From positions 1-36,413 of the forward strand of contig CAKZQF010000238.1 in the NCBI GenBank assembly GCA_937139475.1: DNA of 36,413 nucleotides. The letters are read 5' to 3'. Positions 1 through 8,003 of this stretch are shown here, in pieces (positions within the stretch are counted from its first letter, which is position 1; each line of letters starts with the position of its first letter). The DNA is from an uncultured Gammaproteobacteria bacterium. GTDB lineage: Bacteria; Pseudomonadota; Gammaproteobacteria; Enterobacterales; Psychrobiaceae. The translations under genes were made by a program, and so were the position numbers. The notes beneath the pieces are model-generated. The model was not told where the DNA came from, made no database searches, and saw only the letters and a list, made by a program, of their open reading frames with translations.

Positions 1-1208
1 GGCAACGATGACTCTTTTGCCATCAACTGATTAAACAGTTTTCGATACCAAGAGGCCCCCGCATCAAGCAGTGAAATTAAACCAACACCAGATTCACGTT
101 GCCAACTAATATCACTATGTTGCGCTAGTAACGTATCAAAATCGGTTGCGACTTCGCGGGCCATCACTAATAACAATTGATTGCTATGCCGTGTTGCCAC
201 TAATGGGAAGAATCCCTGCTCTGGCAGCGCCTGGAGTAGGTGCGCTGCCTTCTCATTATCTGGTAAACGGTATAACTCAACATCATCCATCCCGTTAACA
301 ATACAATCGCCAACGTGGCCCAAACGTTTACCAATTTCGGTAAAAGCGGCATCAGGGGTGAAACTACTGCGTACGCGTAGTGCTATTTTGTCTTTAATCA
401 GTGGCTGCAAAGTACGGCGATGTAATACCGGATTGCCAAGGCGAGCAAGCTCTTGCGCTTCGGCAAGGCTCAATTGTTCAATCAATGCTGCTTCTTTAAT
501 AAGATTGGGATCAGCGCTAAATACACCAGCAACATCGGTCCAAATATTAACCTCTTTTGCACCAGCGAGTTTGGCGATTAGCGTCGCGCTGTAATCACTG
601 CCATTACGCCCCAGTAGCAATGTTTGCTGCTGAGCATTGGCACATATAAACCCGGTGATCACCCGCTGCTTGCCTGCATGAGGCTGGCTTAATTGAGTTA
701 AACGTTGTGTTGAAAGGTCTTCATCAATGATTGGGCTAATAACCCCCTGAGCCGATAAAAACTCACGCGCATCAACGGCTACACTCTCTCGGCCTAGTTG
801 ACTTAATAACGCTGATAATAACCGTGATGACCACACCTCACCACAACTGACAATGCGATTACCGCAAAAAGTATCCACCTCTGATGAACTTAGCCATTGT
901 TGCAACGACGCGAAATCCGAAGCTAATTGCGCTAACAACTGTTGTGGCTGTTCGATGAGTTGTTCAATCAGCTGGGTTTGAAAGTGCTGTAATTGGCTCA
1001 TCAGCGGTAAAAAGTCTACCCCCTGACGTGCTAAATCAGTCAGCTTAAGCAACTTATTAGTCGTTTTTCCAGCCGCCGACACGACAACCAAATCATCACT
1101 GCGGCCATGACTTAAGAGTAAGTTCGCCACTCGTTTATAACATTGCTGATTAGCTAAACTACTGCCACCAAACTTATGTAAAGCCAACTGATTTTCTACA
1201 ACTTCCAT
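1..1208 (-). CDS. metL: Bifunctional aspartokinase / homoserine dehydrogenase II, N-terminal part (cut by window edge)
   Basis: Partial gene: the frame is open from an ATG at 1208 to the left edge, giving about 402 residues. It begins with the aspartokinase signature KFGGSSLA near residue 12 and carries the second kinase motif GRNGSDYSAT, followed by WTDVAGVFSADP, as in E. coli MetL. The C-terminal homoserine dehydrogenase domain would lie outside the window. The kinase makes aspartyl-phosphate and the dehydrogenase makes homoserine, both in the cytoplasm, feeding methionine synthesis. I prefer metL over thrA because it sits 14 bp downstream of metB on the same strand, forming a metBL operon that starts at MET boxes beside metJ. 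ThrA and LysC paralogues share the kinase motifs, so the assignment to MetL rests partly on context. Confidence 0.93.
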   Translation of the reverse strand, partial: MEVVENQLALHKFGGSSLANQQCYKRVANLLLSHGRSDDLVVVSAAGKTTNKLLKLTDLARQGVDFLPLMSQLQHFQTQLIEQLIEQPQQLLAQLASDFASLQQWLSSSEVDTFCGNRIVSCGEVWSSRLLSALLSQLGRESVAVDAREFLSAQGVISPIIDEDLSTQRLTQLSQPHAGKQRVITGFICANAQQQTLLLGRNGSDYSATLIAKLAGAKEVNIWTDVAGVFSADPNLIKEAALIEQLSLAEAQELARLGNPVLHRRTLQPLIKDKIALRVRSSFTPDAAFTEIGKRLGHVGDCIVNGMDDVELYRLPDNEKAAHLLQALPEQGFFPLVATRHSNQLLLVMAREVATDFDTLLAQHSDISWQRESGVGLISLLDAGASWYRKLFNQLMAKESSL

Positions 1209-1222
1209 TGATTACTACTCGC

Positions 1223-2386
1223 TTATATTGCCGATAACACTGTGTCTAGGCTCTGAGATAAATCTTCGATCAAGTCTTCAACGGTTTCTAAGCCAACAGA
1301 AAGACGAATTAAGTTATTGCTAATGCCTGCTGTGATCCTGGCACTTTCTTCCATGCCGGCATGTGTCATGGTCGCGGGATGCGCTATTAAACTCTCGACA
1401 CCACCAAGGCTTTCAGCAAGACAAAACAGCGAAATCTCTTCGATAAAGTCTTGTACATTATCAATATCACCCGCTAATTCGAAACTTAGCATAGCGCCAA
1501 AGCCAAACTGCTGTTCTTTCGCTAGCTCATGTTGTGGGTGATCGCTCAAGCCAGGGTAATAAACTTTAGTCACTGCAGGGTGCTCATTGAGATAATTAGC
1601 AATAATCCCCGCACTTTCCTGGTGCTGCTTTAATCTAACCGGCAAGGTCTTAAGACCACGTTGAACCATATAACTGTCGAACGCCCCACCCGTTACGCCA
1701 ATGCAATTGGCCCACCAATCAAGGTCAATACCAAGTTGCTCATCTTTGGTGATGATTGCGCCAGCAACAACATCACTATGACCATTGATATATTTAGTAC
1801 AAGAATGCACTACAATATCCGCACCTAAGCTTAACGGACGCTGCAAGATAGGGGTTAAAAACGTATTATCGACCGCGACCAATGCACCAACCGCTTTGGA
1901 TTTTTCACAAATAGCTTTAACGTCAACTAGGCGTAATAAAGGATTACTAGGCGTTTCGATCCACACCATTTTAGGCTTAAGCGCAATTGCCTCATCAAGC
2001 GCTTGCGTATCATTTTGGTCAACTACCACCAGCTTAAACAAACCACGACGTGCAAGATGATCAAACATGCGGTAGCTGCCACCGTAACAGTCATGAGGAA
2101 TAACGAGGGTATCTTGCGGTGTTAATAATTGAATCACCGTAGTAATCGCCGATAATCCGGTGCTGGTCATCACACCGTAAGCACCACCTTCCAGATCGGC
2201 CAGTGACCTTGCAATGACACTTCGTGTTGGATTACCACGACGAGCATAGTCATATTCACGCGGCTGGTCATACCCTTTAAAGGTGTAATTGCTCGAAAGA
2301 TAAATAGGCGCAACAACCGCCCCGTGTTGAGTGTCGGTGTCGATACCGCCGCGTACGGCAAGTGTTTCAGTCCCAAGTTTGTTCAT
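1223..2386 (-). CDS. metB: Cystathionine gamma-synthase
   Basis: 387-residue PLP enzyme of the Cys/Met metabolism family, the same size as E. coli MetB. It condenses an activated homoserine (O-succinylhomoserine in enteric bacteria) with cysteine to give cystathionine, in the cytoplasm. Visible hallmarks are YDYARRGNPTR near residue 45, the glycine-rich phosphate-binding segment STGLSA near 75, the aspartate in AVDNTF near 172, and the PLP lysine in HSCTKYINGHSD (K198). The ATG at 2386 is preceded by GGAGG (minus strand). It is the first gene of metBL, transcribed away from metJ, with MET boxes 45-105 bp upstream of the start. A cystathionine gamma-lyase or O-acylhomoserine sulfhydrylase is possible by fold, but metL and metJ as neighbours favour MetB. 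Confidence 0.95.
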   Translation of the reverse strand: MNKLGTETLAVRGGIDTDTQHGAVVAPIYLSSNYTFKGYDQPREYDYARRGNPTRSVIARSLADLEGGAYGVMTSTGLSAITTVIQLLTPQDTLVIPHDCYGGSYRMFDHLARRGLFKLVVVDQNDTQALDEAIALKPKMVWIETPSNPLLRLVDVKAICEKSKAVGALVAVDNTFLTPILQRPLSLGADIVVHSCTKYINGHSDVVAGAIITKDEQLGIDLDWWANCIGVTGGAFDSYMVQRGLKTLPVRLKQHQESAGIIANYLNEHPAVTKVYYPGLSDHPQHELAKEQQFGFGAMLSFELAGDIDNVQDFIEEISLFCLAESLGGVESLIAHPATMTHAGMEESARITAGISNNLIRLSVGLETVEDLIEDLSQSLDTVLSAI

Positions 2387-2431
2387 AAATCCTCCAGCAA
2401 ATGCTTGACTTAAAATTCAGCTAGGATATAA

Positions 2432-2491
2432 AGATGTCTAGATGGCTAATTTAATCAATCCTCATACAGACGTCAAGATGTTTAGACGTCT
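2432..2491. promoter_or_regulatory. MetJ operator (MET box array) with metB promoter
   Basis: Five 8-bp units resemble the MET box consensus AGACGTCT: AGATGTCT at 2432-2439, AGATGGCT at 2440-2447, AGACGTCA at 2468-2475, AGATGTTT at 2476-2483 and a perfect AGACGTCT at 2484-2491. Units are tandem within each cluster, which suits cooperative binding of MetJ dimers. On the minus strand a candidate sigma-70 promoter for metB lies in the array: -35 TTGACG at 2476-2471, a 17-bp spacer, -10 TAAATT at 2453-2448. The boxes thus cover the -35 and abut the -10, so MetJ with S-adenosylmethionine would block transcription. The family knowledge is from E. coli; binding here is inferred. Confidence 0.9.
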
Positions 2492-2527
2492 ATATGGATA
2501 ATAATACATGATAAAACCACAAGAAAT

Positions 2528-2555
2528 TTGACTGTATTGAGTTAGTCGTTAAAAT
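2528..2555 (+). promoter_or_regulatory. Candidate sigma-70 promoter of metJ
   Basis: TTGACT at 2528-2533, a 16-bp spacer and TAAAAT at 2550-2555 form a reasonable -35/-10 pair facing metJ. It would leave a leader of roughly 105 nt. The nearest MET box ends 36 bp upstream of the -35, so autoregulation by the same array is plausible but not certain. Confidence 0.4.
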
Positions 2556-2666
2556 CTGCGTACTTTTAATAGTAGTACTATGATAACCAACCATCTAATG
2601 AACGATTATGATGACATAGATAAGGTGAGTTATCCTAAATTTAATGCAAAAACTTAAGGTGTTTTC

Positions 2667-2999
2667 ATGACAGTCTGGAATGGCGAATATATCAGTCCCT
2701 ATGCCGAACACGGCAAAAAGAACGAACAAGTAAAAAAGGTGACGGTATCGGTACCATTAAAACTTTTGAAAGTTCTAACCGATGAGCGCACCCGTCGTCA
2801 GGTAAACAATCTACGTCACGCCACTAATAGTGAATTATTGTGTGAAGCATTCCTCCACGCCTACACTGGCCAACCACTACCAGAAGACAGTGATTTAGCC
2901 AAAGACAAACCAAATGCGATTCCAAAAGCAGCAAAAGAAATGATGGAAGAGTTGGGGACGCTGGCGGATTACCTCGCTAGCCTTGAAGAAGAGCAATAA
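2667..2999 (+). CDS. metJ: Methionine regulon repressor MetJ
   Basis: 110-residue ribbon-helix-helix repressor; E. coli MetJ has 105. The N-terminal half is nearly identical to the enteric protein: WNGEYISPYAEHGKK, then the DNA-contacting beta-ribbon VKKVTVSVP near residues 22-30, then TDERTRRQVNNLRHATNSEL and CEAFLHAYTGQPLP. With S-adenosylmethionine as corepressor it binds MET boxes, several of which lie just upstream between it and the divergent metB. The C-terminal 25 residues diverge from the enteric protein and end in an acidic tail, which is normal for the family. The gene is followed by a strong hairpin terminator. Confidence 0.98.
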   Translation: MTVWNGEYISPYAEHGKKNEQVKKVTVSVPLKLLKVLTDERTRRQVNNLRHATNSELLCEAFLHAYTGQPLPEDSDLAKDKPNAIPKAAKEMMEELGTLADYLASLEEEQ

Positions 3000-3018
3000 A
3001 ACTATTTGGCCTGCCAAT

Positions 3019-3047
3019 AAAAATGCCGCATCAAGTGCGGCATTTTT
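3019..3047. terminator. Bidirectional rho-independent terminator between metJ and the malic enzyme gene
   Basis: Perfect 12-bp stem AAAAATGCCGCA / TGCGGCATTTTT with a 5-nt loop TCAAG. The A and T runs flank a GC-rich core, so it can terminate the convergent transcripts from both sides. Confidence 0.9.
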
Positions 3048-3067
3048 GTTTGTTTCATAAGCAGTAA

Positions 3068-4309
3068 CTATTCCATGTAACCTACAGGCATATCGATTGC
3101 TGCGACACCTGAGTCGATTGCGGCTTGTGCAACCGCTCTTGAAACACGTGTTAATAGGCGTGCATCCATTGGTTTTGGAATGATGTAGTCTTTACCAAAG
3201 CTCAATGACTTGTGGCCACTTGCTTTAAGTACATCTTTTGGTACTTCTTCTTTGGCAATTTGACGAATCGCATGTACCGCTGCCACTTTCATCTCTTCAT
3301 TAATTGTTGAAGCACGAACATCTAGTGCGCCACGGAAGATGAATGGGAAACAAAGTACGTTGTTCACTTGATTTGGATAATCAGAACGGCCAGTAGCCAT
3401 AATCAAATCTTTACGTGCAGCATGAGCAAGTTCAGGCTTAATTTCAGGATCAGGGTTTGAACAAGCGAAGATAATTGGATTTTTAGCCATTAGCTTCACG
3501 TGCTCTGCGTCGATGACGTCAGGGCCCGACACACCAACAAAAATATCAGCGCCATCGATAACATCTTCTAGGGTACGACGGTCAGTATTGTTGGCAAAAC
3601 GACGTTTATATTCGTTCAAGTCATCACGGTTAGTATGAATAACACCTTTGCGGTCTAACATGTAAATCTTTTCACGCATTGCGCCACAACTAATCAATAG
3701 CTCCATACATGAGATTGCAGCCGCGCCAGCTCCCATACATACGATAACTGCTTCTTCTATCTTCTTACCTTGAATATCCAAGGCATTGATCATGCCCGCA
3801 GCGGTAACAATTGCGGTACCGTGTTGATCATCATGGAATACTGGAATTGAACAGCGCTCTTTTAGCGCCTTTTCAATCATAAAACACTCAGGTGCTTTAA
3901 TATCTTCTAAGTTAATGCCACCAAACGTATCTGCGATATTTGCAACCGTATCAACAAATTCATCAACAGTGCGGTGTTTTACTTCGATATCGATAGAATC
4001 AATATTCGCAAAACGTTTGAATAGTAGCGATTTACCTTCCATCACAGGCTTAGAAGCTAATGGACCAAGATTACCCAATCCAAGAATTGCTGTACCGTTA
4101 GTAATTACAGCAACTAGATTGCCCTTAGCGGTATACTTGTATGCATTCTCGGGATCTTGTGCAATCTCACGAACAGGCTCTGCCACACCGGGGCTATAAG
4201 CCAGTGCTAAGTCTTTTGCGGTTTCAGCTGGTGTCGATAGTTCTACGCTAATTTTACCTGGTTTAGGTTGCGCGTGGTAGTCAAGCGCTTGTTGACGGAA
4301 ATCGGTCAT
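3068..4309 (-). CDS. NAD(P)-dependent malic enzyme, single-domain form (oxaloacetate-decarboxylating)
   Basis: 413 residues from the ATG at 4309, whose upstream AGGGA is a possible ribosome binding site; a nine-codon extension to a TTG at 4336 is open but unlikely. The enzyme converts malate to pyruvate and CO2, linking the TCA cycle to pyruvate and reducing power. Catalytic Tyr lies in YSPGVAEPV (Y38) and Lys in MEGKSLLFK (K93). Metal ligands lie in NLEDIKAPECF (E135, D136) and FHDDQHGTA (about D160), and the nucleotide-binding GAGAAA is near 193-198. E. coli MaeB is about 759 residues because of a fused phosphotransacetylase-like domain; that domain is absent here and the frame ends normally at a terminator. 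Cofactor preference cannot be read from sequence by eye, so no symbol is given. Confidence 0.95.
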   Translation of the reverse strand: MTDFRQQALDYHAQPKPGKISVELSTPAETAKDLALAYSPGVAEPVREIAQDPENAYKYTAKGNLVAVITNGTAILGLGNLGPLASKPVMEGKSLLFKRFANIDSIDIEVKHRTVDEFVDTVANIADTFGGINLEDIKAPECFMIEKALKERCSIPVFHDDQHGTAIVTAAGMINALDIQGKKIEEAVIVCMGAGAAAISCMELLISCGAMREKIYMLDRKGVIHTNRDDLNEYKRRFANNTDRRTLEDVIDGADIFVGVSGPDVIDAEHVKLMAKNPIIFACSNPDPEIKPELAHAARKDLIMATGRSDYPNQVNNVLCFPFIFRGALDVRASTINEEMKVAAVHAIRQIAKEEVPKDVLKASGHKSLSFGKDYIIPKPMDARLLTRVSRAVAQAAIDSGVAAIDMPVGYME

Positions 4310-4575
4310 TCTCTTGCGGTATCCCTGGTATAACAATTAAATAAACAGTCACAAAAATCATTATCATAATACCCGCAGCCTTCCCTCTCAAATTAGTGAA
4401 AAGTCGACGTGTATAAAAATAAGTTAAGTGCATATAAAATACTCCGTCAGCCACCAATTACAACTAAAAATAGTAATTAAATTAGTGATCCAACCAGAGT
4501 AGCCTTTTTTTATAACTAAAAGGCATATAGATACCTAAAATAAAGGGTTTTGATGTTGCATAATTACATTTAAGG

Positions 4576-4740
4576 ATGCAAAAAACGACAGATCATGTAA
4601 CTTTATTTCAGGCTTTGTTTAACTTCATTAAAAGTCATCGAAAAATGATGAGATTAGTCGTTGGCATTTCAATGATTATTGGCTTCCACCGCCACCAACA
4701 GCTTCAACAGCTTCAACAATCGCTAAAGCTCGAGAATTAA
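4576..4740 (+). CDS. Possible small protein (54 aa), unrecognised
   Basis: Open frame of 54 codons from ATG 4576 to TAA 4740, in a large gap with no other gene. The product would be basic, with a short hydrophobic stretch (MRLVVGISMIIGF, about residues 25-37) and a Gln-rich tail built on two copies of the 9-mer CAGCTTCAA (4700-4717 region). An AAGG lies immediately before the ATG, too close for a standard ribosome binding site. A hairpin starts 12 bp after the stop. I do not recognise it; it may be a chance frame or a decayed gene. Confidence 0.22.
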   Translation: MQKTTDHVTLFQALFNFIKSHRKMMRLVVGISMIIGFHRHQQLQQLQQSLKLEN

Positions 4741-4775
4741 CTGTTGGGAATCTACCTGCTATTAGGTAGGAAATG

Positions 4776-4791
4776 GTCAATTAGAATTGAC
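4776..4791. repeat. Inverted repeat GTCAATT-AG-AATTGAC
   Basis: Perfect 7-bp arms around a 2-bp centre. The short spacer suits a dimeric repressor site more than an RNA hairpin. No regulator can be assigned. Confidence 0.4.
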
Positions 4792-4914
4792 TCTATGATT
4801 GGTATTCAATCTATTGGTTAACCATATGTTAAAAGTAGACCATGCGCAATGGCCAAAACCAATTTAATGAAAAGTATTTCCATAATGCGGGAATTCGTCA
4901 AATAACAGGCATAA

Positions 4915-4938
4915 AAAAAGCACCCGTAGGTGCTTTTT
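4915..4938 (-). terminator. Rho-independent terminator of rpmE
   Basis: Stem AAAAAGCACC / GGTGCTTTTT with tetraloop CGTA. It lies 20 bp past the rpmE stop, and the T run is on the rpmE (minus) strand side. Confidence 0.9.
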
Positions 4939-4957
4939 CACTAAGTTATAAGAAAAA

Positions 4958-5173
4958 TTATTTCTTAGACTTAAGTGAACCAAAACGAGATTTGAACTTA
5001 TCAACACGGCCACCAGCGTCAGCAACTTTTTGCTTACCAGTGAAGAATGGGTGACAGCTTGAACATACGTCTAGTGCTAAATCTTTACCAACAGTTGAAC
5101 CAACGTTGATTACGTTACCACATGAACATGTTGCAGTGATTGCTTCATAAGTAGGATGAATATCTTGTTTCAT
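4958..5173 (-). CDS. rpmE: 50S ribosomal protein bL31, zinc-binding (C+) type
   Basis: 71 residues, starting MKQDIHPTYEAI, as in the E. coli protein (70 aa). Four cysteines, CSCG (C16, C18) and CSSCHPFF (C37, C40), form the zinc site of the C+ type. It is a component of the central protuberance bridge of the 70S ribosome. It sits divergent to priA, the same arrangement as in E. coli. The start has GAGG about 10 nt upstream on the minus strand; just above it lies a candidate regulatory leader stem (5195-5234), and a terminator follows the stop. Confidence 0.97.
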   Translation of the reverse strand: MKQDIHPTYEAITATCSCGNVINVGSTVGKDLALDVCSSCHPFFTGKQKVADAGGRVDKFKSRFGSLKSKK

Positions 5174-5194
5174 TTTAGAAAAACCTCTAAATAG

Positions 5195-5234
5195 TTCGCA
5201 TCGCTATCAAACCCGAAGTCAGACACCATACGAA
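5195..5234 (-). promoter_or_regulatory. Candidate structured rpmE mRNA leader
   Basis: In the rpmE transcript, UUCGUAU (5234-5228) can pair with AUGCGAA (5201-5195), enclosing a smaller stem around a CUUCGGG loop region. The base of the stem sits just before the Shine-Dalgarno GAGG. L31 autoregulatory leaders are known in gammaproteobacteria; whether this matches that consensus I could not test. Confidence 0.4.
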
Positions 5235-5249
5235 GATTGTAAAATAATA

Positions 5250-5286
5250 GGGCGCGAATTATATAGGAACCTGATGACCGATACTA
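5250..5286 (-). promoter_or_regulatory. Candidate rpmE promoter with GC-rich discriminator
   Basis: On the minus strand a perfect -10 TATAAT (5263-5258) is followed by TCGCGCCC (discriminator GCGCCC at 5255-5250). GCGCC-type discriminators are typical of stringently controlled ribosomal promoters. The -35 at 17-bp spacing, TAGTAT (5286-5281), is poor. Confidence 0.5.
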
Positions 5287-5430
5287 GAGGATCGTGTAAA
5301 TAATCTACTCAGATCGCATAAATAAATAATTTAGCCACTTAGCTCTCCAATTAGTTAGCCCCATTTAAGCATAGTTTTCCGAAAAAATTATCTATAGACT
5401 AACAACTATCGAAGTTAACTTAGTGTTTAA

Positions 5431-7656
5431 ATGTCTCATTCAACGCTCATTGAAGTGGCTGTTGCCACCCCACTACGTAAACCCTTTACTTATGTATGCC
5501 CAAAAGCAATTGAGTTACCAAAAATTGGCGTGCGCGTCTGTGTCCCCTTTGGCAGTCGCCAACTGATTGGTATTGTGACCAATCACCTCAATGATAGTGA
5601 AGTGGATACTGCAAAGCTCAAACCGTTAATTAGTGTGTTGGATAATGAGCCGCTACAAAGCCCGTTACTCCATCGCTGGCTTAGCTGGGCAAGCAGTTAC
5701 TACCACTATTCACTCGGTGAAATTTATCAGCAATCACAACCGACATTAATCCGCAAAGGCGAGCCTGCGATCATTGAGCAAGCCACGCTATGGCAGTTAA
5801 GCCAATTAGGTAAAGAAACGGAACTTAGCAGCCTCAAACGAGCCAAAAAACAGCAACAGTTACTCGAGCTACTATTAAATGAGGGGGCAAAGAGTAGCGC
5901 CGCATTAAAACAAGCGGATATATCAAATGCAGCAATTAAAGCATTAAGTGAAAAACAGCTAATAGAAAAGATTGCACAGCCGCTATATCCAGCGTGTTCT
6001 TGGCATCAAGAGCACATAGTGGAAAGTAACAAGCATACCTTAAATAAGGAACAAGCGATTGCCGTTGCGGCGATTAATATTGAGCGAGGTTTCAACACCA
6101 GCTTATTACTTGGGATCACAGGAAGCGGCAAAACCGAAGTCTATTTACAGGCCATTGAGCAAGTGATTAGTGCGGGCAAACAAGCCCTTATCTTGGTGCC
6201 AGAAATTGGCCTTACCCCACAAACGCTTCATCGCTTCCAAAGTCGTTTTAATGTACCCATTGTATTTTTGCATTCAGCGCTTAACGACAAGCAGCGCATG
6301 GATGGCTGGCTAAAAGCACAGCAAGGGCGAGCCGCACTTATCATTGGCACGCGCTCAGCGATATTCACGCCACTTAAAAACCCGGGCATGATTATTATCG
6401 ATGAAGAGCACGATAGTTCATTTAAACAGCAAGATACCTTTCGCTATAATGCCCGCGACATGGCAGTGGTGCGGGCAAAATTAGAAAATATTCCCTTAGT
6501 GCTTGGTAGTGCCACACCATGTTTTGAAACCCTGCACAATGCTAACACCGGAAAGTACCAACTCCTTAATTTAACCAAACGTGCCGCTAACGCCAGCGAA
6601 GCATCGCACCAATTGATAGATATAAAGGGACTTAAGCTACAAAGTGGTATGTCACCACAGTTGCTACAACTAATGGCACATCATTTAAAGCGTGGCGATC
6701 AGGTGATGTTATTTCTTAATCGCAGAGGCTATGCGCCGGCTTTGCTGTGTCATGAGTGTGGCTGGCTTGGCGACTGTAAACGATGTGACGCTCATTACAC
6801 CGTACATCAGCGTTATCGTTACATCCAATGTCACCATTGTGGTGACCAACATAGTATTCCACACCAGTGCCCTGGGTGTGGTAGCACGCAGCTTGTCACC
6901 GCAGGTGTTGGCACCGAACAGCTAGAACAAACAGTTAACGAGCTATTTCCTGAATATAACAGTGTACGCATTGACCGTGATAGTACACGTAAAAAAGGCG
7001 CCTTGGATTCTTCTCTTGAAGGGATAACCAATAATGATTACCAAATTCTAATTGGCACGCAAATGTTGGCCAAAGGGCATCACTTCCCTGATGTAACCCT
7101 GGTGGCACTCCTTGATGTAGACGGTGCATTATTTAGCGGTGATTTTCGCGCCAACGAAAAACTTGCACAGCTTTATTTACAAGTATCGGGTCGAGCCGGA
7201 CGTGCTAGCAAGCCCGGCCAAGTCGTATTGCAAACTCACCATCCTGAGCATCAATTACTACAACGCTTGAATCATGACGGCTACTTAAAGTTTAGTGAAG
7301 CCGCGCTAAAAGAGCGACAAGCGGCACAACTTCCACCGTTTTGGAATATGGCATTAATGCGCATTGAGTGTCATGACAATCAGCTCATCGCCAATTTTAA
7401 TACGCTAGTGCGCCAAATTAGCGACCCTCTATTGAAGCAATTAAGCACCAAACAGAGTCCAGTAAGGCAAATAGGACCAATGCCTGCGCCAATGGAACGC
7501 CGCGCAGGAAAGTTTCGCTGGCAAGTCATTTTTGAATCCCCCAAACGTAGTCAACTTCACAAGTTTATTGCAGTATTAACCCAGGAGCTCGACAAAAATA
7601 AAGCCAGTCGCCAAGTCCGCTGGTCCATTGATGTTGATCCTATCGATATGGTGTAA
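5431..7656 (+). CDS. priA: Primosomal replication-restart helicase PriA
   Basis: 741-residue superfamily 2 helicase that recognises stalled forks and reloads the replisome (E. coli PriA has 732). The N-terminal DNA-binding domain covers about residues 1-190. The helicase core has Walker A GITGSGKTE at 228-236 and the DEEH box at 324-327. Eight cysteines (440, 443, 449, 452, 467, 470, 480, 483) form the two zinc sites of the family. Conserved late motifs include GTQMLAKGHHFPDV and QVSGRAGR. It is transcribed divergently from rpmE, as in E. coli. An ABM-fold gene starts 4 bp after its stop and is probably cotranscribed. No anomaly was seen. Confidence 0.98.
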   Translation: MSHSTLIEVAVATPLRKPFTYVCPKAIELPKIGVRVCVPFGSRQLIGIVTNHLNDSEVDTAKLKPLISVLDNEPLQSPLLHRWLSWASSYYHYSLGEIYQQSQPTLIRKGEPAIIEQATLWQLSQLGKETELSSLKRAKKQQQLLELLLNEGAKSSAALKQADISNAAIKALSEKQLIEKIAQPLYPACSWHQEHIVESNKHTLNKEQAIAVAAINIERGFNTSLLLGITGSGKTEVYLQAIEQVISAGKQALILVPEIGLTPQTLHRFQSRFNVPIVFLHSALNDKQRMDGWLKAQQGRAALIIGTRSAIFTPLKNPGMIIIDEEHDSSFKQQDTFRYNARDMAVVRAKLENIPLVLGSATPCFETLHNANTGKYQLLNLTKRAANASEASHQLIDIKGLKLQSGMSPQLLQLMAHHLKRGDQVMLFLNRRGYAPALLCHECGWLGDCKRCDAHYTVHQRYRYIQCHHCGDQHSIPHQCPGCGSTQLVTAGVGTEQLEQTVNELFPEYNSVRIDRDSTRKKGALDSSLEGITNNDYQILIGTQMLAKGHHFPDVTLVALLDVDGALFSGDFRANEKLAQLYLQVSGRAGRASKPGQVVLQTHHPEHQLLQRLNHDGYLKFSEAALKERQAAQLPPFWNMALMRIECHDNQLIANFNTLVRQISDPLLKQLSTKQSPVRQIGPMPAPMERRAGKFRWQVIFESPKRSQLHKFIAVLTQELDKNKASRQVRWSIDVDPIDMV

Positions 7657-7660
7657 TCCA

Positions 7661-7978
7661 ATGTCAAAAATAGCCCAAACGCCCCAAGCCCCTTATTACG
7701 CAGTCATATTCACCTCCACGCGCACAGATGATGATAATGGCTACGGCATAACGGCCCAGCGCATGGTTGAACTAGCCCAGCAACAACCGGGCTTTTTGGG
7801 GATTGAATCAGCGCGAGAAGACGTTGGCATCACCGTGTCCTATTGGCAAGACCTGCCATCCATTCGTGCCTGGAAAAGCAATACAGAACACCTTCAAGCT
7901 CAGAAAAAAGGGCGAAGTGATTGGTACGATGCGTTTAAAGTACGCATTGCAAAGGTAGAACGAGATTATGGATTATAA
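7661..7978 (+). CDS. ABM-fold protein (antibiotic biosynthesis monooxygenase family, YqjZ-like)
   Basis: 105 residues from the ATG at 7661, only 4 bp after the priA stop. The tail GITVSYWQDLPSIRAWK...H...AQKKGRSDWY is typical of a small ferredoxin-like alpha/beta-barrel family named antibiotic biosynthesis monooxygenase, near B. subtilis YqjZ. The family name comes from a few polyketide enzymes; most members, including this branch, have no established reaction, and heme-degrading relatives exist. No signal peptide or membrane segment is seen, so it is probably a cytoplasmic dimer. Translational coupling with priA is likely from the spacing, but a functional link is not implied. Confidence 0.8.
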   Translation: MSKIAQTPQAPYYAVIFTSTRTDDDNGYGITAQRMVELAQQQPGFLGIESAREDVGITVSYWQDLPSIRAWKSNTEHLQAQKKGRSDWYDAFKVRIAKVERDYGL

Positions 7979-8003
7979 TACCACTTTGATTAAGCCATTC
8001 CCC

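Larger units (their letters stand above)
4310..4957. other. Long AT-rich intergenic region between divergent/convergent genes
   Basis: About 650 bp with no confident gene. It must hold the malic enzyme promoter and the rpmE terminator. In between are one possible 54-codon ORF (4576-4740), a weak stem GCCTTTT/AAAAGGC (4502-4508 with 4518-4524), a hairpin CTACCT/AGGTAG (4752-4769), a dyad GTCAATT-AG-AATTGAC (4776-4791) and a palindrome TGGTTAACCA (4815-4824). I see no tRNA or known riboswitch. Confidence 0.6.

Noticed and set aside
181..594. Open frame of 137 codons on the plus strand
   Set aside because: It lies antisense inside metL, whose kinase motifs are clear on the other strand; the plus-strand product has no recognisable feature.
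4502..4524. Stem GCCTTTT/AAAAGGC as terminator
   Set aside because: AT-rich, not located after a gene end; likely chance.
4842..5054. Plus-strand frame of 70 codons across the rpmE terminator
   Set aside because: It runs through the terminator hairpin and antisense to rpmE; no ribosome binding site and no plausible protein.
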